A DNA stretch of 64,000 nucleotides from Macrosoma leucophasiata (GCA_036365455.1 JAWQUS010000008.1:25713501-25777500); one strand, 5' to 3'. Numbered from the stretch's first letter, positions 10,226-21,489 are shown. Notes: a model not told the origin generated them from the letters alone. Numbers and translations are program-made.

Positions 10226-10584
10226 TGACTACATATACTGTAGCTAAGTTTATTTTCTATTACGCAACTTCACTCGTGTATTCCCTGTCTCTTGCATACG
10301 CGCAGTACACAATACATGCAAACAGCCACGATTCGCGAGATACGTTCTGACGCTTGTTATGTGACAAATGTGGCAATCGATCATACCAAATGAAAAAAAA
10401 AACTTCACTTTCTTCTGATCCAGGTCAATTTAATATAATATTTTTTTTAATTTAATGATTGAGGCACCTAGGGTTATGAGTTCACGTTGAAGGTAAGTGC
10501 ATACTGCAGCTCACAATTCTGATAATCTATGCAAAAACATGAGGTGAACATACAGATGTTTTGCCAGTATTGTTTTGTTGTCAG
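10226..10584. other. no recognised feature
   Basis: AT-rich. 10494-10580 may be a badly decayed 3' half of the family R copy that follows, but I cannot align it convincingly. Confidence 0.3.
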
Positions 10585-10745
10585 GTGCCACCAATGAGGC
10601 TGAGTTGTTGCCTCTTTGATAGTTATACATTACCATCTAACCGGAACACGATACTACTGCACACTACCACTTGGCTACAGATAGATTAGGTAATGCGGTG
10701 GTGCCTACGCCCTCGAGCGCCGACATTAGAACTCTCTAACCGTCC
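10585..10745 (-). mobile_element. Family R copy, partial
   Basis: Keeps CTAACCGGAACACGATACT, TTAGGTAATGCGGTGGTGCC and TACGCCCTCGAGC, that is the 5' half of the element in minus orientation. The A-tail half is lost or unrecognisable. Confidence 0.65.
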
Positions 10746-11409
10746 TCTTATTTTTGGCAAGATTATTTTGCAGTTAACTTGTCCCCGAGACATATGATGT
10801 GAGCTTCGATGGTTTATTCATGTGGTGCAGACTGAAGACAAACAAGACAAGTTGGGTTGTTTGTAGACCTCCTCCCTCCTCCCTTCTCCCCGCACCGCCT
10901 CTTGTACCCTGACCCTGGCTCTTACCTCCGCACACCATCTGCTACTAACATATTTCTATTATTTGCATAGTTTTTTATGGACAATAGAATACGGCGAGAA
11001 ATCAAATAAATTGTGGATTAAATCTACGAAAATATTACGCAATCAAAAAAAATATTAAAAAACAACTACACGTCTATACACGTATGTTAACCGAAATGCA
11101 GGTACGTACAGCCCAACAGTAACAGTGACCTGCTACCATTACACTACTGAGGCAGTTTAAGGACTAATAAACTTCTCTTTTGACCTTTAGGAATACTTTT
11201 GCTTTAAGTTTGAAAGTTTAATTAAACTATTGTAATGCTGTGCAACTTTGCAACTTTAATAATTAATATGTAGTCTAATGTACATGTTTGAAGGTACCGT
11301 TTAATAATTTAAACCGGAGGCAAAACAGCGCAGTTCTCTGGAGTGGCAACGCGTCTTAATTCTGACCTCTGTATAGGCTGCTGTCGTCACTTGCTTCCAT
11401 ATGAACTGC
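10746..11409. other. no recognised feature
   Basis: Single-copy-looking sequence; a pyrimidine-rich stretch near 10866-10925 (CCTCC/CTCCC) is the only marked composition change. Confidence 0.3.
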
Positions 11410-11458
11410 ATGCTTGTGTTTCATTATTACATAAAAAGTAATAATGAAACACAAGCAT
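11410..11458. other. perfect 21-bp hairpin
   Basis: ATGCTTGTGTTTCATTATTA plus C (11410-11430) is exactly complementary to 11438-11458, with a 7-base ATAAAAA loop. No relative was seen elsewhere in the window. It could be a tiny palindromic insertion or a structured RNA; it is short for an animal pre-miRNA. Confidence 0.7.
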
Positions 11459-11639
11459 AAAACAAAATTACGTACCTACGTATGAATTATGAATAGAGAG
11501 TAGAGTCAGACAGTAGCAGTAGTTCATTGGCGCCCTTCGGGTACGGCGATAAGTTGTAAACGTTCGATTGTTGCTTTGCAAGATGTCTATATGTCTATAT
11601 ATCTGCGTATGGACATTGAGAGCGCAATCCGTGCCTCGC

Positions 11640-11812
11640 CTACTGCCCGCCTGCCCGCCTGCCCGCCTGCCCGCCTGCCAACCTGCCCGCCTGCGCGCCT
11701 GCCCGCCTGCCCGCCTGCCCGCCTGCCCGCCTGCCCGCCTGCCCGCGTGCCCGCCTGCCCGCCTGCTCGCGTGCCCGCCTGCCCGCCTGCCCGCGTGCCC
11801 GCCTGCCCGCCG
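11640..11812. repeat. 8-bp GC-rich minisatellite
   Basis: About 21 copies of CTGCCCGC with a few substitutions. Because 8 is not a multiple of 3, each frame cycles through an 8-residue peptide such as PARLPACP, and the lack of stops makes frames on both strands appear as open frames of 79-192 residues. I regard all of them as artefacts. Confidence 0.97.
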
Positions 11813-12239
11813 TGGTTCCATTCAGGATACCGTTTACATACGCCCGTGCACACGAGCATACTATGCCGTACAAGTACAAGTAAACTTGTTGTACAAGTCT
11901 TGATACTGGCGATGATTAAACAGTGTAATGTGTACATCATATGTAAGGAAGGTTTGCGAGTGAAATTTACGATTAAAAATACATATTTTGTTATATATAC
12001 ACTTAGGTATAGCTTATTGAAAGGTCATAAATTATTATTTAAACATTTTTTACAAAAAACTAATAGCGGTATCCTTTTATCGAGAGCCTACTTTAATATC
12101 AAGGTACGTCAAATTCTAATTTTAATATTATTTAGCTTTTTCTATTGTTTCTAAACATTGCTATTTTCATTTGTCCTTATGACAGCATATTGTTCATGTA
12201 AACTGTTTACCACATAATTATTTCATTAAAAATGTAAAA
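11813..12239. other. no recognised feature
   Basis: AT-rich sequence downstream of the minisatellite with no supported gene. Confidence 0.35.
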
Positions 12240-12446
12240 TGAAACATACAACGCGGTGAGAGGCTGGTGACCTGTATCTCAATTGAGATTTTGCCTAACT
12301 TTTTTCAGGCACCAGTCCTCTCCAATATAAAGGTCATGTAATATATTTTCTTTCTATACTTTGTAATACTTCTTAAGATATTTGTAAAACCTTGTTTGTA
12401 GAGGACAATAAATGTTTATATTATATTATTATTATTATTATATATG
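12240..12446 (+). repeat. LINE-type 3' tail fragment
   Basis: Ends GAGGACAATAAATGTTTATA then (TTA)n at 12415-12440. An AATAAA-type signal followed by a short simple repeat suggests the 3' end of a non-LTR element. No coding remnant. Confidence 0.35.
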
Positions 12447-13256
12447 CCTTAAGCCGTGAGTGGTTTGATCACTGAGCTCATAGAAATATAAATAATTACA
12501 TATTTATATATCTGCGATTGAAACATTGACTTTCTTCATCTACCTATAGTTAATCAAGGAGTACGCTTCTGTCATTTGTAGGACACTCGCATTAATTATT
12601 ACTTAGCCTTAATGTATTACTAAATTTACGAGCTAAACGAAACACAAACCATCTCCAATCGCTAACGAATGTTTTGATATCTGGAAACTTGTTATCCTGT
12701 AATATAAAAACAAGCGAATGATTTTTGGTGTTTCACTGTTAAATGACTGATGCATCAAACATAATGCACGAATAGCAGATACAGCGGAAAGAACAACGGA
12801 TTCCTTTACAAAACATCTCTGGATCAACGTTTTCTAAACGATATTCGCACATTCCACTAGTACATTACTAACACCTTAGAAATATGCAAGTTGGTGATTA
12901 AAGTACTCATAAGGTCAATTTAATTTTAAAATTGATAATATACAAGATATGGTTGCATCGATGTAAAGTAGGACTTAAAATATTTAAATAGTGATGGGCG
13001 GCTCGAGGGTGGCGGCACGCGAGCGCGGTCCGCGTCGGTCGCGGTCGGCACCACCGACAACCTGCACACGCGATCACATCACTAATCTTTTATTAAGCCG
13101 TGCTTCATTCGTGCCGGTTAGCCTTTCGAAACTAAAATATTTTATGACCTTTATTTTGTAGAACATGTATTTGCTTTTCTCGGGTGTAGGCAGGTACGAC
13201 AAACCCAACTTCTTCTTTGAAATATAATAGAGGTTGTTGCATGCTGCGGTATTATC
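12447..13256. other. unassigned sequence with a CpG-rich patch
   Basis: 13005-13075 is strongly CpG-rich (GCGAGCGCGGTCCGCGTCGG) inside AT-rich DNA. No open frame or motif supports a gene. The patch might be regulatory. Confidence 0.3.
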
Positions 13257-13500
13257 AGAATCAGAATCAGAATCAGAAACTCATTTATTCATTTAGGGTG
13301 ACAGGCACCTCTTATGACACGTCAAAAACAAACAAAATAAATTAAAGCGAATAACAATTGATATACATGTCAAACAAGATAAAAAATATATGTAAAGTCA
13401 AGAATATCACTAAGATAAAACTAAATGTAATAAACTAATGTAAAAGTATATCAGTAGAATGTCTCTTTTCCCCTTTACATTTTATGGTTCCTTTTTAGAC
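13257..13500 (-). repeat. CR1/Jockey-like LINE 3' tail with (TCTGAT)n
   Basis: Read on the minus strand it ends GGTGCCTGTCACCCTAAATG, then AATGAGTT and (TCTGAT)4. AAATTAAAGCGAATAACAA and the TCAGTAGAATG region recur at 34428-34800, and the terminal part recurs at 24625-24677. It is a 5'-truncated 3' UTR and keeps the empty site of the insertion at 34544-34647. Confidence 0.65.
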
Positions 13501-13599
13501 AATCACATTGCTTTAACAGGTGACTAACCAGCAGCAAATGGCATTTCATCGAAAGAGTTACTTAAATCGTAATGCCAAAAGATACTTAAGAAATCCCAC

Positions 13600-13920
13600 G
13601 ATTTTGGCGAAAAGTGCTTGAAGTTATTTAAAGTTTTATATGAGACGCGTACAGCACGCAAATTGGTCGCGCGTCGCGTCCTCGTCGAGCCAATCTGCGC
13701 TCGCGAATTTCAAAAAGATCTCCGTATTCGTGTCGCGCCACTTTCGAGGGTCGTTAGTTATTCCGGCAGCGCGCGATCAGGACGCAAGTTATGCCGAGTG
13801 CAAGTTGTCGACGGATTCCTTGGTGGTGCGATCACATCCACGGCGAATTCCTGCGAGGAGAGGTCAGGTCGGGAGGCGGGGTAGGTGGGGGAGGCGGGGT
13901 GGAGTTGGCGGTGTGCCGCG
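13600..13920 (+). promoter_or_regulatory. CpG-rich island, possible promoter or 5' exon
   Basis: Stands out by CpG density (GCGCGTCGCGTCCTCGTCG and similar) and by open frames of 88 and 114 residues in two frames. Neither translation shows a known domain. A G-rich stretch with GGGGTAGGTGGG near 13880 could hold a splice donor. It may be a non-coding first exon or enhancer; this is inference from composition only. Confidence 0.2.
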
Positions 13921-14556
13921 GTTATATTTATGTGAAACACAATATGATGTTAGGGGAAGCGCCCCTGCGCGTTTCACCTATTAATACCGGCCGATGTCGG
14001 CCGCTGCTGAGACAGACCTGACCGCGGGCTGACCTGCTCCTCCTAGGGATGCTTCCACTATCTTCTATACGGCTGCTCAAGCCGAATCCATTTATTAATG
14101 TAAAATCATATCTACTATGCTCATATTGAGTGACGGATTGCCCAAATATATGATAACATCGAAACAGCAAATTGCTCGTTCCTTACACTCTCCGAGGAGT
14201 CCGAGGGTTCCCTACGACCATTAGGTACATTCGGCTATCCGTTGTATGTCTGTCTGACCGTATAAAGCTCATTATATTGGTTGTAAAACAGAAACATATG
14301 AAATGATAAAATGTACAATTGGCGGCCATATCGCTAAGTGAGCGATTTCTTCCAGGCATCATACATCAATCCGACTGGACAAACAGACAGTAGGGTATAT
14401 TTATTAGATAATAATAAAAAATAGTCATTTGGCGTATGTATACAAAGTGGCGTATACTAATCTTATCTGAAAAAATAAACTTATTGAGTTGTGAGGAACA
14501 CACGAACTACGAGCCCTACAAGTCGGCGGTGCGTGCGGCGGCTCATGTGGCGAGTA
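13921..14556. other. no recognised feature
   Basis: Mixed composition, no repeat relative or coding motif recognised. Confidence 0.3.
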
Positions 14557-14592
14557 GGTCCTCTATCGATAGCCGACTATCGATAGAGGACC
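14557..14592. other. perfect 16-bp hairpin with TATCGATA arms
   Basis: GGTCCTCTATCGATAG and its exact complement are separated by CCGA. Each arm has CTATCGATAG, which contains the TATCGATA sequence bound in flies by DREF. It sits at the start of an ATCGAT-rich stretch (14557-15210). Confidence 0.8.
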
Positions 14593-14624
14593 GATAACAA
14601 TGTCGATTGATCTATTATAATATA

Positions 14625-14825
14625 CTAGCGGCCCGCCCCGGCTTCGCCCACGCTACTCCACTCCTATTAGTCATAGCGATGATTCATTGCCTATAGCCTT
14701 CCTCGATAAATGGGCTATCTAACACTGGTAGAACTTTTCAAATCGGACTAGTAGTTCCTGAGATTAGCGCTTTCAAACAAACAAACAAACAAACTCTTCA
14801 TCTTTGTAATATTATATAGTACAGA
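14625..14825 (-). mobile_element. short non-autonomous Helitron H4 (201 bp)
   Basis: Minus strand starts TCTGTACTATATAATATTAC after A, contains (GTTT)n and GATTTGAAAAGTTCTACCAG, and ends GAAGCCGGGGCGGGCCGCTA plus G before T. TC..CTAG ends and A|T insertion are all present. This subfamily differs from the other Helitrons here. Confidence 0.85.
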
Positions 14826-14928
14826 TTGATAGAATCGACAGTATCAATACTATTGGTAACTCGTAACGTGGCTATACTACCTTACCGTTGCAATACTATC
14901 CGTGCTCTCAGATCTATATCGGTTGTAC

Positions 14929-15191
14929 TGCATCAGAAAATATACACTACATCAATACTATTCTATAGTATCGATAAATTAATGATAATATCGATGAAAA
15001 TCCTGTGGTATCAAGGAAGATGGGGTTAAGTCACTCCTTATCTCCTTTTTGATTCTTCATACCACAGTTGACTCATCTCCTTTTTTCTTGACACCACAGT
15101 TCAATCGTACGAAAAATCGAAAATATCGATATTATCATTAATTTATCGACACTATAGAATAGTATTGATGTAGTGTATATTTAATGATGCA
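14929..15191. mobile_element. 263-bp fold-back element
   Basis: Two long inverted arms, 14929-15018 and 15083-15191. The core 57 bases (14939-14995 against 15125-15181) differ at only one position. The right arm has about 25 extra bases. The spacer carries a direct duplication of CTCCTTTTT..CACCACAG. The arms contain several ATCGAT motifs. No protein is encoded. The ends are not flanked by an obvious duplication, so class is unknown. Confidence 0.75.
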
Positions 15192-15239
15192 CAATTAAAT
15201 TGTAGTCGATAGTACTGATAGTCAAAATACTATAAATAA

Positions 15240-15350
15240 TATTAATTTATTCTTTATTGCACAAAATTAGCACAAAAGGCGGACTTAATGCCTCTAGGCG
15301 TTATTTCCCAGTCAACCATTGGGTAGTAGTGATAGGCAACGAAAGGTTGC
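15240..15350 (-). repeat. LINE 3' tail fragment
   Basis: TTTATTCTTTATTGCACAAA, then AAGGCGGACTTAATGCC and TCTAGGCG. The same AAAGGCGGACTTAATGCC string is at 41640-41715. On the minus strand this reads as GGCATTAAGTCCGCC followed by a GCAATAAAG-type signal, a LINE 3' end I recall as common in Lepidoptera. Confidence 0.55.
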
Positions 15351-17397
15351 CTATTATATGTAATATTGTTTTGTAACTACATACAGCTTTACATGTTTCA
15401 TAGAATAGTTTGATACTTATAAAAATATTATTGAAAGTGTCGATAGCATTTACAATCTGTCATTAGTATTATTCTCTTAATTGGCCGGTCGACATTATGG
15501 CATTTCCTGGGAAAAAACGATCTATATGTAAAGTGTAGAGAGAGGGTTCGACAACACTAGTGTCAGTGCCGCCGCGGCTTGCATCTTGGCATCGTTGCTA
15601 CGTGGAAGCGCGTCTCTTTGTCACGGGCTATTTTTGGCCTCCACATATTTTGAGGCAGCCGATGATGGACTGCTTGCTGTCTTTTCGGCATTAGTTTGTA
15701 TTTTCGACGACTGTCACTAGCCGATACATTCAGTTTGTCTCATGATCTATATTCACTGGGATCATCGACGACACAACGCAGCTATGGTTCTATCGTCGAT
15801 GACTGGGATAGATGCTAAGAGCCACTTAGCCGCCGATTGAAATCTATCTCGTGTTGGAGCTCAGGGAGTTCTATGGCATAATTATTATAGGGATTGGCAA
15901 GGGTCTTGAGCTTTGACTTTCACCTGCACTGAAAATAATTACTGGGTATCTTTAGTGATATGAAGCAAGATGCGAGAGCGGCGGAGTAATATTGATACAT
16001 TCATTGGCTTATCCTGTGACGTGTCATACCCGCCAGTTATGATTTGTTTTTCGCTCTCGTTGGATGCGTCTCTTGACCAATAAATTGAGCATCATTTGAC
16101 GCTAAGTGAAGGATACGCAAAACCATCTTCACACTATTATCACTGACACGGAGCTCAAGATTCGGTACCATGTTTCGCTTAAATGGTGATGTGAAATCTC
16201 GCATCCAAAGATAAGAAAATGTATAGAAAGGATTTTTAATAAATTCTAATAGTTAGAATTGATTAAAAGACAGAAGAATTAGAAATTCTATTCGTTGTTG
16301 TAAATTGGCATTCTGTATTAACAATTTGTTATTCACGTGTGGTGCGTTACTAACAAACTCTGTTTCGAAAGAGAATCTTCAGATACTGTCCATGAATCTA
16401 CTTCAAAGATTCACTAACCGTCATCGTATCAGTATTACGAACAACACATCACGATTGCTCCATGTCTTCATTCTGTACTTATTCTACATGAAATTGAGTA
16501 GACTTGTACAATCCTGGGGAGGTTCCGGCGGCGGGCGGCGTCAGGCGAGTGATTGATCGACGGCGCATCGCTCGGCTGCTCGCCCAATTCGCGCTGGCAT
16601 CTCGATTATGGGCTATGAGAACGTCCTAACCTATCTAGTTAAGTGTAACTCGAGTGCGGTGTATCACCGTACGTGACGACCCCTCGTTGACTTTTCACAA
16701 TTCATAAAGTTATTGAAGAACTTCATAGTGTAGCAAATACGCTTAAAGCTATCGAACAAATAGGATTATATCCTTCTTCTCATAGATATCAAGACCAAGA
16801 CACCAAGAGTTATTTAGAATTAACAACAAACGTGGTCATACGAACAGGATAAAATATTATACTACACAGTAAAAATATTACATATACATTCTGACGCTTC
16901 AACAGTAATAGTAACCACCAAGCTACATGGCGTGTGCCATCCACCACTGAACTGCGATTGTCTTTTTTATTTTTTTCAGACCCACTTACAATAGGCAACA
17001 ATTAGACACGAAAAATGTATTTAACAGTGACGTTTCTTTCTATTTTTTTATGTGCTAACTGTGATAAATCGATGCTAGCTACGACTACGAGGTATTCTTT
17101 CAGAGCTAGCAGCGAGTTGACGACCACTCTAGCTTTGTTGCGACGAGTTCAAGCGTGATCCAAATTGGGAATATTGCTGACAGTTGGGTTGGGTTGAGTG
17201 TTAGGCTGACGTGTTGTCGGTTTTTGCAGATCGACATTCTCTGCGTTCCGCGCTCGCCAACCGGGGATCAGCGGGGAGAGGAGCCGGGGCGGGGAGGACA
17301 CCGGCAAGAGGGTGGCGTGTGCACTGTGCACGGGGCTACTCTGTCTTACAAAATCAATCGAATTCGTAAAAAATGTGTTCCTTGTTCGAGTAATATT
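15351..17397. other. 2 kb without recognised gene
   Basis: Moderately GC-rich for the window (15540-16200), with a small inverted repeat TCATCGACGA/TCGTCGATGA near 15763-15804 and a CpG-rich patch at 16510-16600. A polypyrimidine tract followed by CAG near 16960-16980 looks like a splice acceptor but no plausible exon follows. I see no supported coding frame. Confidence 0.3.
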
Positions 17398-20300
17398 AGA
17401 ATAGAATAGAAAATATTTTTATTTCGAATAGATCTTTACAGATACTTTCAAAACGTCAATAAATCATTAACTACCTAGAGCGAATAACCATTACATATAG
17501 TAAAAGCAAAATCATATATTAATAGTAAATTAAAAATTAGAATTTAAACTACTTGATTAAAACATAATAATCATAAAAAAATTTCAATTCCTTCAATTAT
17601 AATAAATGAAGAAAAAGAAAAACTTATTCGTCAAGATCAATGTTATTCACTTAGCAGAGTTCCAAGTGCAGTCGCTACTGCGAAGAACTCCGCAAAACCA
17701 ACTCCAACAAACTCAGTAAGAGCTCTTTTAAATGAGAGTTTAAATCTAGTACAGATTATCGTGAAAAATCAAATAATGTCAACGTCCATAGCATAGATGC
17801 AAATAAACTGCTATCTACTAAATGCAATGTAGCCCCTGCAAACCAGAACAGACCAGTCCCCACCAACAGCACCCATTCACGAGTATGACGCATGTGACAG
17901 CCATTGCCCTCCTCGACCATTTTAGAGGGAAGTGAGCAACCCGCCACACGACGCCGCCAAAGGCAAAGACATTTAAGCGTGCATGACTGTTCCGGATATG
18001 CATACGGCAAAATAAAAGATGGAATTCATTTTCAGCCAGGGTATTCACATTATTCAACCCTTAACAATAGTAGATACTAATTACTGAATACACGAAATCA
18101 CAGGATCATGAAATAGCCTGGCAGCGATCGCTATAATCCCAAGACGTATTATCATTAAGATAATCACTGGTCTTATAGTAATTACATTTATATAAACGTT
18201 CTTTCATTACTTTCTTAAATTTACTGATCGATAGACTTTGGACGTTTTTGGGGATTTGATTAAACAACCGTATACATTGACCTCTAAAAGAATTACTGAC
18301 CCTATTCAGCCGCGTTGCATGCATGGACAACTTGTATTTGTTCCTAGTATGTATACTGTGATTGTTACCTATTGTAGGAAACTCATTAATGTTTTTACGG
18401 ACATATAATACATTTTCATAAATGTATTGCGAAGCTACAGTCAGAATATTTATTTCTTTAAATTTATCTCTAAGAGATACCATTGGACTCAGCCCGTAGA
18501 TAGCCCGGACAGTTCTCTTTTGCAGTACAAAAATAGTGTTGACGTCGGCGGAATTTCCCCATAGCAAAATTCCATAGGACATTATACTGTGAAAATAACT
18601 AAAATAAACAAGGCGAGCCGTCTCGACGTCTGTTAATAGTCTAATCTTTTTCACAGCAAATGCTGCCGATCTAAGTCTACTAGCTAATTTGGCAATATGG
18701 GGACCCCATTGCAATTTAGCATCCACGGTAATGCCAAGAAATACCGTGGACTCTACGATCTCCAATACTTCCTCATTTATATTAACATTGGTTTCAACCT
18801 GTTTTACGTTAGGAGTAGTAAATTTAATACATTTTGTCTTACTGCTATTTAAAAAATTACTGTTATTGGCGCTAAACCAATGTACTATATTAGAGAGAGT
18901 ATTGTTTACACAGTCAAAATCTACCTCCTGTCTTTTAATTTTGAACACTAAAGAAGTATCATCAGCAAACAATACCATCTCTTGGCCATCATTGATAATG
19001 TAGGGTAAGTCATTAATATAGACTAAGAAAAGAAATGGCCCTTAAATAGAATCCTGTGGGACCCCCATATCCATTGAAGTCCCGGGAGATCTTGTCCCAT
19101 TTACATCAACACACATATTTCTAATGTTTAAATATGAAGTCATAAGCTCGAGAGCGGTATCTCGAAGACCGTAGTGATATAACTTTCTGACCAATGTTTC
19201 ATGCTGAACGCAATCAAATGCTTTATATAAGTCACAGAATACCCCTAGTGCATTATGTGATTTTTCCCAAGCTTCAAAAATGTGTTTGACAAGTTCAACA
19301 CCATCGGTAGTTGAAGGACCCCTAGTAAATCCACACTGTCGACAATGTAAAAGTTTATGATGGTGGGTAGTTGAATTAAAATGAGTTTTTCAAAAATTTT
19401 ACTTAAAACAGGTAGTACAGAAATTGGTGTAAAGTTTGTGGGGTCACTTGTACTACCCGATTTAAATAATGGAATAACTTTACTATGTTTCATTAGATCA
19501 GAAAATATACCACTTACAATACTATTATTAAACATAGCCGCTAGGTAAGGTGCAATCACATCCATTATTTCATATGCAACTTTTACAGATAAGCCCCATA
19601 AATCAGTTGTGTTCTTAATATTAATAGACTCAAAGGCATGTATAACATCCGCAGTATTAACTAACTTAAAATTAAATATAGTTTTACTTTGATGTACATT
19701 TTTTTTCAATAATGATTCGGCGACGGTAGGCGATGAAATGAGGTCTCCAGTCAAAGAAACTGGAATATTAGCAAAGAATGTTTTAAATGCAAAAGCAACT
19801 TTTTCGTCAGTAGTAACATGTTTATTGTCAATTATTAATTTCAAATCAGAGTTGCGTTCAGCTTGTTTCCCAGTTTCACTATTAATTACATTCCAAGTCG
19901 CTTTAATTTTGTTATTTGAATTTTTAATTTTATTTTTAATGTGAAGTGCCTTGGCTGCAAAACACACTTTCTTGAATATTTTCGAATATAATTTAACATG
20001 ATTTTTAAACGAATTTGTGTGATTATATGACTTTTCTCCATACAAGTCATACAATTTCTGTCTACTCTTATGTATTCCAACCGTCGCCCATTCATTGAAC
20101 GACTTATGACTTCTTACATTTATTGTCTTATTGGTAAAAACTAAATTATATTCTGTTAAAGTTGTGGCAAAAAAGTAATTGTATAATATGTTGGGATCGT
20201 TATGGTATTGCATGTTTGCAAGTTTTGGGACAATATTTTCTCTGAATTTCTTTATTCGCTTCGCATTGATAGGTACAAATACTATTGCTCGTTTATTTTT

Positions 20301-20790
20301 ATCATTATGTAATTGACCACAGAAGGAAACTAACTGACCACAATGGTCGGAGCTTAATTCAGTCAAAATATTTTTATGTGTAGGTTCAAAATCGATAAAA
20401 ATATTGTCTATGCATGTCGCTGAGTTCTGTGTAATTCTAGTAGGTTCTGAGAACAAATTATGCAGATTAAATGACATAAGTAACGATTTAAACCTCACAG
20501 TTGTGGGAGTTTCCTCCAATAAATTTATATTGAAATCTCCGCAAATAATGACACGTTTTTTTGAAGCAGTTAGATTGTTTAGTACAACATCTAAATTTTT
20601 TTCAAAACATTCATAAGATCCACTTGGAGGTCTGTATACGGACACAATAATCAAGCGCTCAAGCTCCACACAGGCTATTTCTGCAGTTCGTTCAACGGAA
20701 AGACTCACTATATCTCTGCGTTCTTTATGTTTAATGTCTTTTTTTAACAATATAAGAGAGCCACCACGTATTGCATGTGACCTACAGAAC
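17398..20790 (-). mobile_element. CR1/Jockey-like LINE A, 5'-truncated
   Basis: A 3.4-kb non-LTR retrotransposon in minus orientation. It lacks its 5' end: homology begins inside the endonuclease domain near 20790. It carries the endonuclease and RT domains, then about 0.7 kb of 3' UTR ending in tandem TATTC units at about 17400. Pieces of the same family occur at 46440-46995 and, for the 3' UTR, at 42100-42290. Target-site duplications were not identified. It is the largest element in the window and one of the least decayed. Confidence 0.88.
18106..20789 (-). pseudogene. LINE A ORF2 pseudogene (endonuclease + reverse transcriptase)
   Basis: ORF2 would nick the target and reverse-transcribe the element RNA. 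The first block (20789 to about 19345) has the AP-like endonuclease motifs VSVYRPPSG, IICGDFNINLL and SDHCGQL, then a linker and the first RT motif KVIPLFKSGSTSDPTNF, where the usual RPIS reads TPIS. Near 19345 one frameshift occurs before CGFTRGPSTTDGVELVKH. The RT continues through a YKAFDCVQH-type motif and GVPQDSI, where TAA at 19044-19042 replaces the usual Leu and the preceding Gly is Asp. The catalytic LFADDTSLVF motif opens the last block (18978-18106). This block ends with the C-terminal YFHSIMSYGILLWG and LQKRTVRAIYGL motifs. It needs one frame repair and one stop reversal to be open, so it is inactive but young-looking. Confidence 0.9.
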
Positions 20791-21248
20791 GAACTGCCTA
20801 CCCTATTCTCTCAGCGCTCGCGCGATATTGCTACGTTTTATCGCTCTTGGCTTAACTCGTTTTTATAACGTCTTACGAAGTTCAACAACAACGTCTTACG
20901 GGATAAAATTATCCTGGGATAGATTTCGTCGCAGTTTTGTTAAAAACTGTGGTAAGTGTTTAGTATCTGGACTCGATGTTTCAATGGCATTTTCAATTAA
21001 AACGTCTGTCTATTTGCCTCGCAGAGAGACAAAGAGTTGGAAAGTAATGTAGGTGTGCTGGTTTTGTACTTGCAGTGTTACTGTGCGAATTTCCAGTAGC
21101 AGCACGATGACAAAAAAAATTGAGAGCCATCCTTCAGGAAAGAAGAGCTATGCGAGCTGATACCAATCAACGGTATCGAAATTTACCAATAAACGTCCAA
21201 TTAATATGATTAAGGCGAGGCTGTACCAAGATATATGTTAAAGTTATT
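20791..21248. other. unassigned flank of LINE A with splice-like signals
   Basis: AAACTGTG|GTAAGTG at about 20951 looks like a donor, and TTTTGTACTTGCAG near 21075 looks like an acceptor. After the acceptor an ATG at 21107 opens MTKKIESHPSGKKSYAS before a stop. HPSG-like starts are known to me from some transposon-derived zinc-finger proteins, so this could be a DNA-transposon remnant. Evidence is weak. Confidence 0.2.
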
Positions 21249-21316
21249 GTAAAATTTCACATCCTTCTCTAGCTTAAAGAAATCTGTTAAAGTTAGGGAA
21301 GAATGTGAAATGTTAC
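21249..21316. other. 68-nt imperfect hairpin
   Basis: GTAAAATTTCACATCCTTCT pairs with AGAATGTGAAATGTTAC, and CTAGCTTAA with TTAAAGTTAG, giving about 30 bp of stem with a few mismatches and a loop near AGAAATCTG. Size and loop suit a pre-miRNA on either strand, but a decayed palindromic MITE is equally possible. TACATGTTCAG is directly repeated just downstream. Confidence 0.5.
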
Positions 21317-21489
21317 ATGTTCAGTCCTTTACATGTTCAGTTATGAATATGGTTATCGGTGACATTTCGTAATCAATTATAGGTATAAAGATTCTTATCT
21401 TTTAGCTTATGTATAGTTCATAGATACCTATTTAAAATAGCAACATTTGAAGCCTAGGCACAATTTTTTCACGTCTTATAATAATAAGG

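Noticed and set aside
11568..12154. Plus-strand open frames of 111 and 192 residues across the CTGCCCGC array
   Set aside because: The frames exist only because the 8-bp repeat has no stops; opposite-strand frames are equally open and no domain is present.
13618..13984. Possible coding exon in two overlapping frames
   Set aside because: The two frames overlap, neither shows a domain, and no acceptor/donor pair brackets one of them convincingly.
20791..21170. Spliced gene start (donor near 20951, acceptor near 21075, short MTKK.. frame)
   Set aside because: The frame stops after 17 residues and no further exon was found; kept only as a low-confidence remark.
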